Positions 1 through 8,196 of a DNA stretch of 64,000 nt are shown here, in pieces; the stretch's first letter is position 1; each line of letters opens with the position of its first letter. The translations under genes and the position numbers were made by a program. The notes beneath the pieces were generated by a model that saw only the letters and a program-made list of their open reading frames with translations, was not told the origin of the DNA and made no database searches. This DNA comes from CBDDLD01 sp965250025 (GTDB lineage Bacteria > Bacteroidota > Bacteroidia > Flavobacteriales > Flavobacteriaceae): the NCBI GenBank assembly GCA_965250025.1, contig OZ252283.1:2976001-3040000 (forward strand), in the 5' to 3' direction.

Positions 1-1445
1 TAATAGGTGTTATTGGTTGCAATAAGTTTTACATCATGCTTTATGGAAAACTCAACCAAAAATTCATTCACTCTGTTTTCATCCTCCTGATTATGGCGCA
101 TAACTTCTATGTAAAGGTCTTCTCCAAACACCTCTTTCCACCATAGTAAAGCTTCTTCAGCTTGTTTCTCTCCCACATTAAGCACCTTACTTGGAACTTC
201 ACCATACAAGTTTCCGGTTAATACAATGATGTCGTCTTTGTATTGCTTAATTATTTCCTTATCAATTCTGGGCACATAATAAAATCCTTCTGTAAATGCA
301 GAAGATGATAACTTAGCCAGATTATGGTATCCGTTTTTATTTTTTGCCAGCAGTACAATCTGATAGCCGTTATCTTTTCTGGTTTTATCCAGTCGATCTT
401 CGCATACAAAAAACTCACAGCCTATTATGGGCTTTATAGGTTGACCTTCATATGCTTCATTATTTTTTTCGGCTTCTTCCTGACGGGCTTTGATCGTTTT
501 ATTATGATCAGAAACGGCTTTTACAAAATGAAAAGCACCCATCATATTACCATGATCTGTTAAAGCTACAGCATTCATCTCTTCTTTTGCTGCTGCTGAT
601 ACCAAATCAGTAATACTTATAGTAGATTGTAAAATGGAAAACTGCGAATGATTATGTAGATGTGCAAATTCGGCATTAGCCAGATCTGACATTTGACTTT
701 CTGTAATCTCCGGAGTTCCTTTTGATTGCGCTTTCTGTAACCGTTCATTAATCTTTGCGCTTTCACGTTTAAGGTTAATGTGCTTTAAGCCTATGAGCTT
801 AATCTCCCCGGGGTTTTCTTCTGAAAACTGCTTAAAATAATCGGGTTGTACATCAAGCTCTTCTTTGGTGTATTCTTCGCGTCTTATCAACTCGAAAAAA
901 CATCGGGTAGTAGCTTCTACGTCTGCTGTTGCATTGTGCGCTTCAGCAAAAGGCGCATTAAAAAGATATTCATGCAACTCGGTTAGCGTTGGCAACTTAT
1001 ACTTTCCGCCTCTTCCTCCCGGAATTTTACACAATAAAGCAGTATGTTCTGTACAGGTATCTAAGACAGGGAGTTCTTGTAATGGGTTTGCTACATCTTC
1101 TCTAAAAAACTCACAGCCCATAATATTGATATCAAAACCAACATTCTGACCTACAACATATTTTGTTTTAGACAATGCTATATTGAATTTTTCCAATACT
1201 TCAGACAAAGACACTCCTTGCTCTTGTGCCAATTCAGTAGAAATTCCATGGATCTTTTCAGCATCGTAAGGGATATTAAACCCTTCCGGTTGAATCAAAT
1301 AGTCTTGATGATCTATGCAATTTCCCATGGCATCATGTAACTGCCATGCAATCTGTATGGCTCTTGGCCAGTTATCAGTATCTGTTACAGGGGCATCCCA
1401 ACGCTTAGGCAAACCCGTAGTTTCAGTATCAAAAATTAAATACAT
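1..1445 (-). CDS. dnaE: DNA polymerase III alpha subunit with fused N-terminal exonuclease (partial, 3' end off window)
   Basis: Replicative polymerase catalytic subunit; only the first 481 codons are in the window. The ATG is at 1445-1443 and the frame stays open to base 1. Residues 1-180 form a DnaQ-like 3'-5' exonuclease domain: Exo I FDTET (Asp6, Glu8), Exo II around Asn101 to Asp105 (NVGFD), Exo III around His170 and Asp175 (AHNATAD). A linker leads to a PHP domain starting near residue 260 (AHLHNHSQFS). A proofreading domain fused to DnaE is the arrangement I recall from Flavobacteriia, where intact proteins are about 1,400-1,500 residues. The polymerase palm, fingers and C-terminal regions lie outside. 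It is divergent from nothing nearby: the next gene upstream on this strand ends in its own terminator. Confidence 0.95.
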   Translation of the reverse strand, partial: MYLIFDTETTGLPKRWDAPVTDTDNWPRAIQIAWQLHDAMGNCIDHQDYLIQPEGFNIPYDAEKIHGISTELAQEQGVSLSEVLEKFNIALSKTKYVVGQNVGFDINIMGCEFFREDVANPLQELPVLDTCTEHTALLCKIPGGRGGKYKLPTLTELHEYLFNAPFAEAHNATADVEATTRCFFELIRREEYTKEELDVQPDYFKQFSEENPGEIKLIGLKHINLKRESAKINERLQKAQSKGTPEITESQMSDLANAEFAHLHNHSQFSILQSTISITDLVSAAAKEEMNAVALTDHGNMMGAFHFVKAVSDHNKTIKARQEEAEKNNEAYEGQPIKPIIGCEFFVCEDRLDKTRKDNGYQIVLLAKNKNGYHNLAKLSSSAFTEGFYYVPRIDKEIIKQYKDDIIVLTGNLYGEVPSKVLNVGEKQAEEALLWWKEVFGEDLYIEVMRHNQEDENRVNEFLVEFSIKHDVKLIATNNTY

Positions 1446-1537
1446 AAAGTGGTTTTGATGTCAAAAAATCAGAAGATTAAAATTAAGAAATTATGTGCTT
1501 TTCTCTGAGCAAAAGTTATAAACAGTTGTAAACAGAA

Positions 1538-1566
1538 AAACGCTATTCTTTATCAGAATAGCGTTT
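1538..1566 (-). terminator. Rho-independent terminator after the calcium-repeat lipoprotein gene
   Basis: A perfect 12-bp inverted repeat (arms 1538-1549 and 1555-1566, loop TTATC) is followed on the minus strand by a T run. It lies 26 bases beyond the stop of the lipoprotein gene at 1592 and separates that gene from dnaE. Confidence 0.9.
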
Positions 1567-1591
1567 AGTTATCTCGGTGTTTATTATTTAT

Positions 1592-3142
1592 CTATGCGTC
1601 CAAATAATCAGGAAAAGCATCTGCATCGGTATTGGCTGCATCTGCAGGGTCTCCATCACCATTTGGATCCGGATTTTCGTTTATGGTTAATATGCCATCC
1701 TGATCATCATCAGTATCTAAGTAATCTGGTGTACCATCAGAGTCAAAATCTCTGGCATCGGCAGGATTCCCATCGCCATCCTGATCTGCAAACTCAAAAC
1801 TCGTATATACTGAATCTCCATCATCATCGACATCTAAATAATTTGGTATCGTATCGCCATCAGTGTCATCATCTGATGGGTCAGTGTCTCCATTTAAATC
1901 TTCAAAAACTGTAAGAATACCATCCCCATCGTCATCTGTATCTAAATAATTTGGAATACCATCACCATCCGTATCATCATTTGTTGGGTCACCATCACCA
2001 TCAATATCTTCATCAATAGTCAATATGCCATCGCCATCATCATCCGTATCGAAATAGTCTGGTGTACCATCACCATCAGTATCAGCAGGATTGCCATCAG
2101 CATCGAACATGACTTCTGCATCTGTTCTAACACCATCATCGTCATCATCGTCATCTACATAATCAGGATTTAAATCCATATCTGTGTCATCATTAGTAAG
2201 ATCGCCATCACCATTAAAATCTTCATATACATTAGGCACGCCGTCATTATCCTGATCTCCACAATCTAGACCATCAATAATAGCCTGAATACTTCCGTCA
2301 GTATCTCCACAATAGGTTATTTGCTCTTGTAAATACAACGCATATTGATTACAATTGGCAATATAATTCCCCATAGTACTTGTGGTAAATTGCATTTCTG
2401 CTTCTATGGCATTTGCATTTGCAAATTCACAGGTATAAGTACAATCCCCAAGACCATCTATTAAAGCTTGTATACTTCCATCCAGGTCACCGCAATAATT
2501 GCGTTTATTGATCAATGCATCAACATATGCAGCGCAAGCCGTTTCATAAGTCGCACTATCAAAAAATCCTGTACCTCCCGTAGAGCTGGCCGCATCGAAA
2601 GCTGTCTGCGCCGTGTCAGCCGCATCAGTTACATCTTGACATGTGATAGGATCGCCAGGAATAGCTCCTGAGATCAAAGGCACCTGATAAAATATACCAT
2701 TGGTATACCCTATTGAATTGAATCCCGATGTATCGAAAGCCAAGAATCGAAACGTTCCTGTAAAATGTCCATTTACAGCATCAATGTCTTCTATAATAAT
2801 CTCTCCTAGTTCCGGATAAATAGAAACGCTAGGGTCTGGTCTGTTATTTGTGGTAAATGTTGTCCCTGAACTATCAATATATTGTGCCTCTATAGAGTTT
2901 ACATCACCGACGATATACGTTCCTACAGCTACTGTTGGCACCGTAAGGTTTACCGTTTCAAAGTTATTAGTTCCTGTGATTGTTAAAAAACCATTTTCAT
3001 CTATACTGGCACTGAAAGCAACAGCTCGCCACAATTCATTTTCCCGATCGCCCTGAAATGCCGGAGTATTAAATTCGATTTCGTCACCACAACTCCAAAA
3101 CATAATTGCAGTTAAAAATAAAATGGTAATTCTTTTCATCAT
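1592..3142 (-). CDS. Lipoprotein with DUF6252-like N-terminal region and thrombospondin type-3-like Asp-rich repeats
   Basis: Predicted surface or periplasmic lipoprotein of 516 residues. A short signal peptide ends in a lipobox (FWSC, Cys18). Residues about 35-155 resemble the DUF6252 beta-rich domain seen in flavobacterial lipoproteins. A Cys-containing helical region (about 165-290) holds two similar segments ending DGSIQAxIDGL. From about residue 295 to the end there are tandem Asp-rich units of the type DTDGDGxPNYLDTDDDGDGI, typical of calcium-binding thrombospondin type-3 repeats. There is no T9SS sorting domain: the protein ends directly in a repeat (FPDYLDA). It is monocistronic with its own terminator. 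The ligand is unknown; calcium-dependent rigidity of the tail is inferred from the repeat type. Confidence 0.75.
   Translation of the reverse strand: MMKRITILFLTAIMFWSCGDEIEFNTPAFQGDRENELWRAVAFSASIDENGFLTITGTNNFETVNLTVPTVAVGTYIVGDVNSIEAQYIDSSGTTFTTNNRPDPSVSIYPELGEIIIEDIDAVNGHFTGTFRFLAFDTSGFNSIGYTNGIFYQVPLISGAIPGDPITCQDVTDAADTAQTAFDAASSTGGTGFFDSATYETACAAYVDALINKRNYCGDLDGSIQALIDGLGDCTYTCEFANANAIEAEMQFTTSTMGNYIANCNQYALYLQEQITYCGDTDGSIQAIIDGLDCGDQDNDGVPNVYEDFNGDGDLTNDDTDMDLNPDYVDDDDDDDGVRTDAEVMFDADGNPADTDGDGTPDYFDTDDDGDGILTIDEDIDGDGDPTNDDTDGDGIPNYLDTDDDGDGILTVFEDLNGDTDPSDDDTDGDTIPNYLDVDDDGDSVYTSFEFADQDGDGNPADARDFDSDGTPDYLDTDDDQDGILTINENPDPNGDGDPADAANTDADAFPDYLDA
1595..2260 (-). repeat. Coding tandem repeats, Asp-rich (TSP3-like)
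   Basis: Within the lipoprotein gene, repeated coding units of about 22-27 codons give D-x-D-G-D-G-x-P-x-Y-x-D patterns. Units differ in bases as well as residues, so this is an old protein repeat rather than a recent DNA duplication. Confidence 0.8.
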
Positions 3143-3260
3143 CTTTATAATAAAAGTAAACTTATCTCTTAGTTAACAACGTTTAGTAAATGCCAAAAGT
3201 ATAATAATTTTTAAAAATACATTATTATATAATAACACCTCCAAATTTAAAAAAATATAC

Positions 3261-3268
3261 TATCTTTG
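3261..3268 (+). promoter_or_regulatory. Bacteroidota -7 promoter element (TATCTTTG) for rpsP
   Basis: TATCTTTG followed by CGCC matches the TAnnTTTG primary-sigma consensus and lies 48 bases before the rpsP start. No convincing TTG -33 box is visible at the usual distance. Confidence 0.7.
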
Positions 3269-3315
3269 CGCCCTCATTAATAACAGAGGTCGAGAACCTC
3301 ACTAATTAATTAAAT

Positions 3316-3831
3316 ATGCCTGTAAAAATCAGATTACAAAGACACGGTAAAAAAGGTAAACCTTATTACTGGATTGTTGCAGCTGATGCACGATCAAAAA
3401 GAGATGGTAAATATCTTGAAAAATTAGGATTTTATAACCCTAATACCAATCCGGCAACTATTGACGTAAATGTTGATAACGCCGTAACATGGTTAAACAA
3501 TGGTGCTCAACCAACAGATACTGCTAAAGCTATCCTTTCTTATAAAGGTGTTTTATTGAAAAAGCATTTAGCTGGTGGTGTTAAAAAAGGCGCTTTAACT
3601 GAAGAACAAGCTGAAGAAAAATTCAATGCTTGGTTAGAAGAAAAAGCTGCTAGAATCCAATCTAAAGCAGATGGTCTTTCAAAAGCCAAAGCAGATGCTA
3701 AAGCTAAGGCTCTTGAAGCTGAAAAAGCTGTTAATGAAGCCAGAGTGGCTGCAGCAGCTCCAGTTGTTGAAGAAGAAGTAGCTGAAGATGTTGCTACTGA
3801 AGAGACTACAGTGACTAACGAAGAAGAATAA
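3316..3831 (+). CDS. rpsP: 30S ribosomal protein S16 with long C-terminal extension
   Basis: Small-subunit ribosomal protein S16. The first 80 residues are the S16 core (MPVKIRLQRHGKKGKPYYWI at the start, then residues such as DGKYLEKLGFYNP). The protein is 171 residues, against about 80-90 in most bacteria; the extra residues from about 90 on are Ala/Lys/Glu-rich, end in an acidic tail (EEE), and probably form a long helix. Similar extensions are usual in Bacteroidota. A 12-bp terminator follows directly, so rpsP is probably made at a higher level than the downstream rimM-trmN6 pair. Confidence 0.97.
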   Translation: MPVKIRLQRHGKKGKPYYWIVAADARSKRDGKYLEKLGFYNPNTNPATIDVNVDNAVTWLNNGAQPTDTAKAILSYKGVLLKKHLAGGVKKGALTEEQAEEKFNAWLEEKAARIQSKADGLSKAKADAKAKALEAEKAVNEARVAAAAPVVEEEVAEDVATEETTVTNEEE

Positions 3832-3852
3832 AAAATTTATTTTTATACTTTT

Positions 3853-3885
3853 AAACTCCGATAATCCTTATCGGAGTTTTTTTAT
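3853..3885 (+). terminator. Rho-independent terminator between rpsP and rimM
   Basis: A perfect 12-bp stem (3853-3864 with 3868-3879, loop TCC) is followed by a T run. It lies between rpsP and rimM, only 8 bases before the rimM start, so rimM depends on read-through or a promoter overlapping this site. Confidence 0.92.
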
Positions 3886-3892
3886 ACTATAA

Positions 3893-4423
3893 ATGAAAAA
3901 AGACGATTGTTTTTATTTAGGAAAAATTGTTAAGAAGTATAGCTTTAAAGGAGAGCTCCTTGCTAAACTTGACACTGATGAGCCTGAACTCTATGACGCT
4001 TTAGATGCTATCTTCATAGATCTTAGAGGTCATCTGGTTCCTTTCTTCATCGAATCGTCTCAATTGCATAAATCTGACTTATTGCGTCTTAAGTTTGAAG
4101 ATGTCGATACTGAGGCTGATGCCGATGCATTGTTAAAATCAGAACTTTATCTCCCTTTAGAGCTTTTACCAAAATTAGAAGGCAATAAATTCTATTTTCA
4201 TGAGGTAATAGGGTTTGCTATTGTAGATCAAAATTTTGGTGAGGTCGGAACACTTAAAGCCATTAATGATACCACTGCACAATCGCTTTTCGAAATTGAC
4301 AGAAATGGCACCGAGATACTGATTCCTATGAATGACGAGTTTATCGTAAAAGTTGACCGGGAACATAACCTTATAGAGGTCAATACTCCCGAGGGGCTTA
4401 TTGATTTATATCTTTCTGAATAA
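3893..4423 (+). CDS. rimM: 16S rRNA processing protein RimM
   Basis: Ribosome maturation factor that assists assembly of the 30S head and interacts with S19. It has 176 residues, the usual length. The N-terminal RimM beta-barrel (about 5-85, starting with CFYLGKIVKKYSFKGELLAK) is followed by a PRC-barrel (about 95-172, ending VNTPEGLIDLYL). Its place after rpsP is the classic rpsP-rimM order. Its stop overlaps the next start as TAATG, suggesting translational coupling to trmN6. Confidence 0.95.
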   Translation: MKKDDCFYLGKIVKKYSFKGELLAKLDTDEPELYDALDAIFIDLRGHLVPFFIESSQLHKSDLLRLKFEDVDTEADADALLKSELYLPLELLPKLEGNKFYFHEVIGFAIVDQNFGEVGTLKAINDTTAQSLFEIDRNGTEILIPMNDEFIVKVDREHNLIEVNTPEGLIDLYLSE

Positions 4424-5136
4424 TGAGCGGTCAATTTCAATTCAAGGCATTCGCAGTAGCACAAGACAAATGCGCCATGAAAATCGGCACTGATGCTGTA
4501 CTTCTAGGTGCGTGGACTTCTATAAAACATCAACCTTTTTCAATTTTAGATATTGGTACTGGCACGGGAGTCCTAGCTTTAATGTTGGCACAGCGTAGCG
4601 ATGCAGAAGTTATAGATGCCTTAGAAATTGATGCTGAGGCTTACGAACAAAGCACAGAAAATTTTGAGAATTCGCCTTGGAGTGATCGACTGTTCTGTTA
4701 TCATGCATCACTTTTAGAATTTGTAGAGGAGATAGACGATCAGTATGATCTTATCATTTGTAATCCTCCGTTTTATTCTGAAGACTATAAAACGGACACT
4801 CCAAAAAGAAACTTAGCCCGTTTTAATGATGCCATGCCTTTTGAGCACCTAACCTATGCCGTTTCCAAACTATTATCGCCAAATGGAGTCTTTACCGTGG
4901 TACTCCCACACAAAGAAGAAGTCTCTTTTATAGAATTAGCTTCAACATTTGATTTGCATGTGCAACGTATTTTGCATGTTAAAGGCCATCCGGAAACTGA
5001 AGTTAAAAGAAGCCTGATTGAGTTTTCTTTTCTTTCAGGAACCCCGGAGATCGAACAGCTTATTATCGAGACCGATCGACATCATTATACTGAAGACTAT
5101 ATAAATCTGACTAAAGATTTTTATCTGAAAATGTGA
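4423..5136 (+). CDS. trmN6: tRNA1(Val) (adenine37-N6)-methyltransferase, TrmN6/YfiC type
   Basis: S-adenosylmethionine-dependent N6-adenine methyltransferase of the YfiC family, expected to modify A37 of tRNA1(Val). A class I SAM fold is visible: motif I DIGTGTG at 43-49, and the N6-adenine catalytic motif NPPF at 114-117. The N-terminal segment (residues 4-34) with GTDAVLLGAW is typical of this family. It has 237 residues, the normal size. It overlaps rimM by one base, so the two are co-translated. Confidence 0.9.
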   Translation: MSGQFQFKAFAVAQDKCAMKIGTDAVLLGAWTSIKHQPFSILDIGTGTGVLALMLAQRSDAEVIDALEIDAEAYEQSTENFENSPWSDRLFCYHASLLEFVEEIDDQYDLIICNPPFYSEDYKTDTPKRNLARFNDAMPFEHLTYAVSKLLSPNGVFTVVLPHKEEVSFIELASTFDLHVQRILHVKGHPETEVKRSLIEFSFLSGTPEIEQLIIETDRHHYTEDYINLTKDFYLKM

Positions 5137-5144
5137 TCCAGATG

Positions 5145-5175
5145 TTGGGCAATGCAAACGTTTTCGTTACTTTTG
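5145..5175 (+). promoter_or_regulatory. Promoter of the glutaryl-CoA dehydrogenase-like gene (TTG-N20-TACTTTTG)
   Basis: A TTG box at 5145-5147 and TACTTTTG at 5168-5175, with a 20-base spacer, match the Bacteroidota -33/-7 consensus. The gene starts 25 bases further on. This is the best-formed promoter in the window. Confidence 0.75.
5152..5166 (+). promoter_or_regulatory. Candidate LacI-family operator inside the promoter spacer
   Basis: The 15 bases ATGCAAACGTTTTCG are an exact copy of the minus-strand sequence at 48513-48499, part of the palindromic operator beside the LacI-family gene. The site fills most of the spacer between the -33 and -7 elements, the classic place for repression. 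Confidence 0.5.
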
Positions 5176-5200
5176 TGCTTCAAATTTTTAATTAAAATTC

Positions 5201-6379
5201 ATGAAGCCAGATTTATTCGAAGCACCAGATTACTATAACTTGGATGACTTATTTTCTGAAGAGCATAAATTGGTACGAGATGCCGCAAGAGAATGGGTAA
5301 AACGTGATATATCTCCTATCATTGAAACCTATGCGCAAAAAGCAGAATTCCCTAAACAAATCATTAACGGTTTAGCAGAAATTGGCGCTTTTGGCCCATA
5401 TATTCCTGAAGAATATGGTGGTGCTGGTCTAGATCAAATCTCTTATGGTCTTATCATGCAAGAAATTGAGCGTGGAGATTCTGGTGTACGTAGTACTGCC
5501 TCTGTACAATCGTCTTTAGTGATGTATCCCATATGGAAATATGGTACTGAGGAACAACGCCAAAAATACCTGCCTAAATTAGCAACTGGAGAATGGATGG
5601 GTTCATTTGGACTTACTGAGCCTGATCACGGTTCTAACCCAGGGGGTATGACCACTAATTTTAAAGATATGGGTGATCATTATCTTTTAAATGGTGCTAA
5701 ACTTTGGATCAGTAATTCGCCTTTTTGTGATGTCGCTGTAGTTTGGGCTAAAAACGAAGAAGGACGTATTCATGGTTTAGTTGTTGAGCGAGGCATGGAA
5801 GGTTTTTCCACACCCGAAACACATAACAAATGGTCACTGAGAGCGAGTGCTACTGGTGAATTAATCTTTCAGGATGTAAAAGTTCCTAAAGAAAACTTAT
5901 TACCAAACAAGTCTGGTTTGGGTGCACCATTAGGTTGCTTAGATTCTGCACGTTATGGTATTGCCTGGGGTGCTATTGGTGCTGCTATGGATTGTTACGA
6001 TACGGCTTTACGTTACGCTAAAGAACGCATCCAGTTTGGTAAACCTATAGCTGCTTTTCAGTTACAGCAAAAGAAACTGGCTGAAATGATCACAGAAATT
6101 ACCAAAGCACAATTGCTAGCATTTCGTTTAGGGCAGCTTAAAAATGAAAACAGAGCTACATCAGCTCAGATTTCAATGGCTAAACGTAACAATGTTGAAA
6201 TGGCCATTAATATTGCCCGAGAAGCCAGACAAATGCTTGGAGGCATGGGTATTACAGGCGAATACAGTATTATGCGTCATATGATGAACCTCGAAAGTGT
6301 GATTACTTATGAAGGCACACACGATATTCACTTGTTAATTACTGGATTAGACATTACAGGATTAAATGCTTTTAAATAG
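5201..6379 (+). CDS. gcdH: Acyl-CoA dehydrogenase, probably glutaryl-CoA dehydrogenase
   Basis: FAD-dependent acyl-CoA dehydrogenase of 392 residues. Glutaryl-CoA dehydrogenase oxidises and decarboxylates glutaryl-CoA to crotonyl-CoA in lysine and tryptophan breakdown. The N-terminal helical domain, middle beta domain (GLTEPDHGSNPGG, about 147-159) and C-terminal helical domain are all present. The catalytic Glu is Glu371 in YEGTHDIH, and RSTASVQSSLVM matches the region lining the glutaryl pocket. It is monocistronic, with its own promoter and terminator. The promoter holds a sequence identical to part of the LacI operator at 48.5 kb. The acyl-CoA dehydrogenase assignment is firm; the exact substrate is inferred. 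Confidence 0.88.
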   Translation: MKPDLFEAPDYYNLDDLFSEEHKLVRDAAREWVKRDISPIIETYAQKAEFPKQIINGLAEIGAFGPYIPEEYGGAGLDQISYGLIMQEIERGDSGVRSTASVQSSLVMYPIWKYGTEEQRQKYLPKLATGEWMGSFGLTEPDHGSNPGGMTTNFKDMGDHYLLNGAKLWISNSPFCDVAVVWAKNEEGRIHGLVVERGMEGFSTPETHNKWSLRASATGELIFQDVKVPKENLLPNKSGLGAPLGCLDSARYGIAWGAIGAAMDCYDTALRYAKERIQFGKPIAAFQLQQKKLAEMITEITKAQLLAFRLGQLKNENRATSAQISMAKRNNVEMAINIAREARQMLGGMGITGEYSIMRHMMNLESVITYEGTHDIHLLITGLDITGLNAFK

Positions 6380-6408
6380 GCCTTTGGAAACCTATCAATA
6401 ATAATCTA

Positions 6409-6442
6409 AAACACTTCTCCATATCAGGGAAGTGTTTTTTTG
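6409..6442 (+). terminator. Rho-independent terminator after the acyl-CoA dehydrogenase gene
   Basis: AACACTTCTCC pairs with GGGAAGTGTT (one bulge) around a short loop, followed by a run of seven or more T. Confidence 0.85.
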
Positions 6443-6469
6443 TTTAAATTGGTACTTTAGATTAGTCTT

Positions 6470-7363
6470 ATGTCATCAAAATCACGTTTGGACAACGCCT
6501 ACAAAACCGCTAAACATATTGCGTTTAACGACACTTCCAAATTCATCTTATTTAGCGATTGTCATAGGGGTGATAACAGTTTTGCTGATGATTTCGCAAA
6601 TAATCGTAACATCTATTTCCATGCTTTAAAGCATTATTACAATGAAGGGTTTCAATATTGCGAATTGGGAGACGGTGATGAATTGTGGGAAAACCGTGCT
6701 TTTGAATCCATTTTTTACGCACATAAGAATGTGTATATGCTGATGAAGCAGTTTCACGATGAGGAACGCCTACATATGATTTGGGGTAATCATGATATGG
6801 TGTACCGTAATGAAAGCTATGTTAGTAAACACCTTAATTCATTTTTTGACCCCAAAACCGGAGCTCGAGAAGATCTGTTTTGCGATATTAAGTACCATGA
6901 AGGGATTGTTTTACAGCATGAGGCTACCGGACAGGAGTTATTCTTAACTCATGGACATCAAGCAGATTGGTGGAACTATATCTTTTGGAAATGGAGTCGA
7001 TTTATGGTTCGAATCTTATGGAAACCTTTAAATGTTATGGGTATCGCTGACCCTACCAGTCCTGCCAAAAATTACAAAGAACTGATAAAAGTAGAACGCA
7101 GAACCAAAAAATGGATCACTGAAAATGATAACCTAATCACTATTGCCGGGCACACACACCGACCTCGTTTTCCCGAACCCGGTGATATTCCTTTCTTTAA
7201 TGATGGTAGCTGTGTACACCCCCGAAGTATTACTGGTATTGAAATTGAAAATGGCACTATCGCTCTTATTAAATGGCAAATAGTAACTACCGAAGATGGC
7301 ACCCTTAAAATTGATCGGTTTTTATTGGAAGGACCAACACCCCTAATGGATTATAAAACCTAA
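6470..7363 (+). CDS. Calcineurin-like metallophosphoesterase (LpxH-like)
   Basis: Binuclear metal phosphoesterase of 297 residues. The metal-binding motifs appear in order: Asp30 and His32 (FSDCHRGD), the GDGDELWE block at 68-75, GNHD at 106-109, a histidine in THGHQ, and GHTHRPRF near the C-terminus. The order and the W/E residues after the second motif resemble UDP-2,3-diacylglucosamine pyrophosphatase relatives, but the protein is longer than LpxH (about 240), so the substrate is uncertain. It follows a terminator, and the next gene is convergent four bases away. Confidence 0.8.
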   Translation: MSSKSRLDNAYKTAKHIAFNDTSKFILFSDCHRGDNSFADDFANNRNIYFHALKHYYNEGFQYCELGDGDELWENRAFESIFYAHKNVYMLMKQFHDEERLHMIWGNHDMVYRNESYVSKHLNSFFDPKTGAREDLFCDIKYHEGIVLQHEATGQELFLTHGHQADWWNYIFWKWSRFMVRILWKPLNVMGIADPTSPAKNYKELIKVERRTKKWITENDNLITIAGHTHRPRFPEPGDIPFFNDGSCVHPRSITGIEIENGTIALIKWQIVTTEDGTLKIDRFLLEGPTPLMDYKT

Positions 7364-7367
7364 CAAT

Positions 7368-7718
7368 CTACATCCCCAAATCCAAAGATTCCTTTACCAA
7401 TCTTGAAAGTGATGTTTTGTCGATATCTTTAACATTAGATACTTTATAGGTTCTCGCCTTATTTCCATCACCAGATAATATGTTTGGCACTCTCAAAGAG
7501 GCCCCTTCCATAAATAGAAGTGTTACATGAGATTTCGCCACTCTAAAACCACAAATATTTTTTTTATTGTAGAATGCAATACTCCCCCATTTTATAGCTT
7601 CTTTTACCCGATTATCAGTACTTAAAACTACTTCTCGAATTTCCAGTACAATACTTTTTTGAGGGTCTTTTAAACCATTTAAGTAGTCTCTGACCGCTTT
7701 GTCTTTAATGGTGATCAT
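7368..7718 (-). CDS. DUF1801 (YdhG-like) domain protein
   Basis: Small soluble protein of 116 residues with the DUF1801 pattern: an N-terminal helix pair (VRDYLNGLKDPQKSIVLEIREVV), then EAIKWGSIAFYNKKNICGF and a C-terminal segment KARTYKVSNVKDIDK. Members of this family (YdhG/YyaG group) are compact alpha/beta proteins; a role as an iron chaperone has been suggested for relatives in Bacillus, but I cannot support it here. It lies directly downstream of the small membrane protein gene with a 2-base gap, suggesting co-transcription. Confidence 0.75.
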   Translation of the reverse strand: MITIKDKAVRDYLNGLKDPQKSIVLEIREVVLSTDNRVKEAIKWGSIAFYNKKNICGFRVAKSHVTLLFMEGASLRVPNILSGDGNKARTYKVSNVKDIDKTSLSRLVKESLDLGM

Positions 7719-7720
7719 GT

Positions 7721-8125
7721 TTATTTGTTTTTGTAATTAAAAATCAGATATATTATAACGCCTAATATCCCGCCAATAATAAAATGTGCAATTGCATTCC
7801 AAAAAAATATGGTATTAAAATCAACGTTCCATATACTGCGAACCACAATTCCGGTAGGCACAAACATTATAGCCGCCAAAATTATTCCGTATAGAAAAGC
7901 TCTCAGCAGTGTATTGTGAGTTTTAATGTAGAACGGAAATAGATAAACAAAGCCAACAACAAACACTAAATGATTGATTATTAATCCAATATAGTTTACT
8001 TCTTCTCTTCTAAAAGCCACATAATTTGCATCATTTGTTAGCATATACCATAATGTGGTCAATACATTACTTACAATAAATAATATCAACACACTAAAAA
8101 TAGATTTCTTAATACTCATAATCAT
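7721..8125 (-). CDS. Small membrane protein, four predicted transmembrane segments
   Basis: No family recognised. The 134 residues contain four hydrophobic helices, roughly 5-27, 43-66, 70-92 and 103-128, with short polar loops and a basic end (NYKNK). It starts about 70 bases from the divergent AraC-type regulator and is followed two bases later by the DUF1801 gene. The arrangement suggests that the regulator controls this pair, but this is inference only. Confidence 0.6.
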   Translation of the reverse strand: MIMSIKKSIFSVLILFIVSNVLTTLWYMLTNDANYVAFRREEVNYIGLIINHLVFVVGFVYLFPFYIKTHNTLLRAFLYGIILAAIMFVPTGIVVRSIWNVDFNTIFFWNAIAHFIIGGILGVIIYLIFNYKNK

Positions 8126-8196
8126 TTTTTAGATTTACAGACAAATCTATAGCACAAGGGTTTTTATGAATTGACATTTTGCGCCATATTTGCACT

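Noticed and set aside
865..1149. 94-codon frame on the plus strand inside dnaE
   Set aside because: Antisense to a strongly conserved polymerase gene; no family resemblance and no start signals.
1595..2260. Regular repeats that might be a CRISPR array
   Set aside because: The units are in frame, vary in sequence and code for Asp-rich calcium repeats; no identical repeats with unique spacers.
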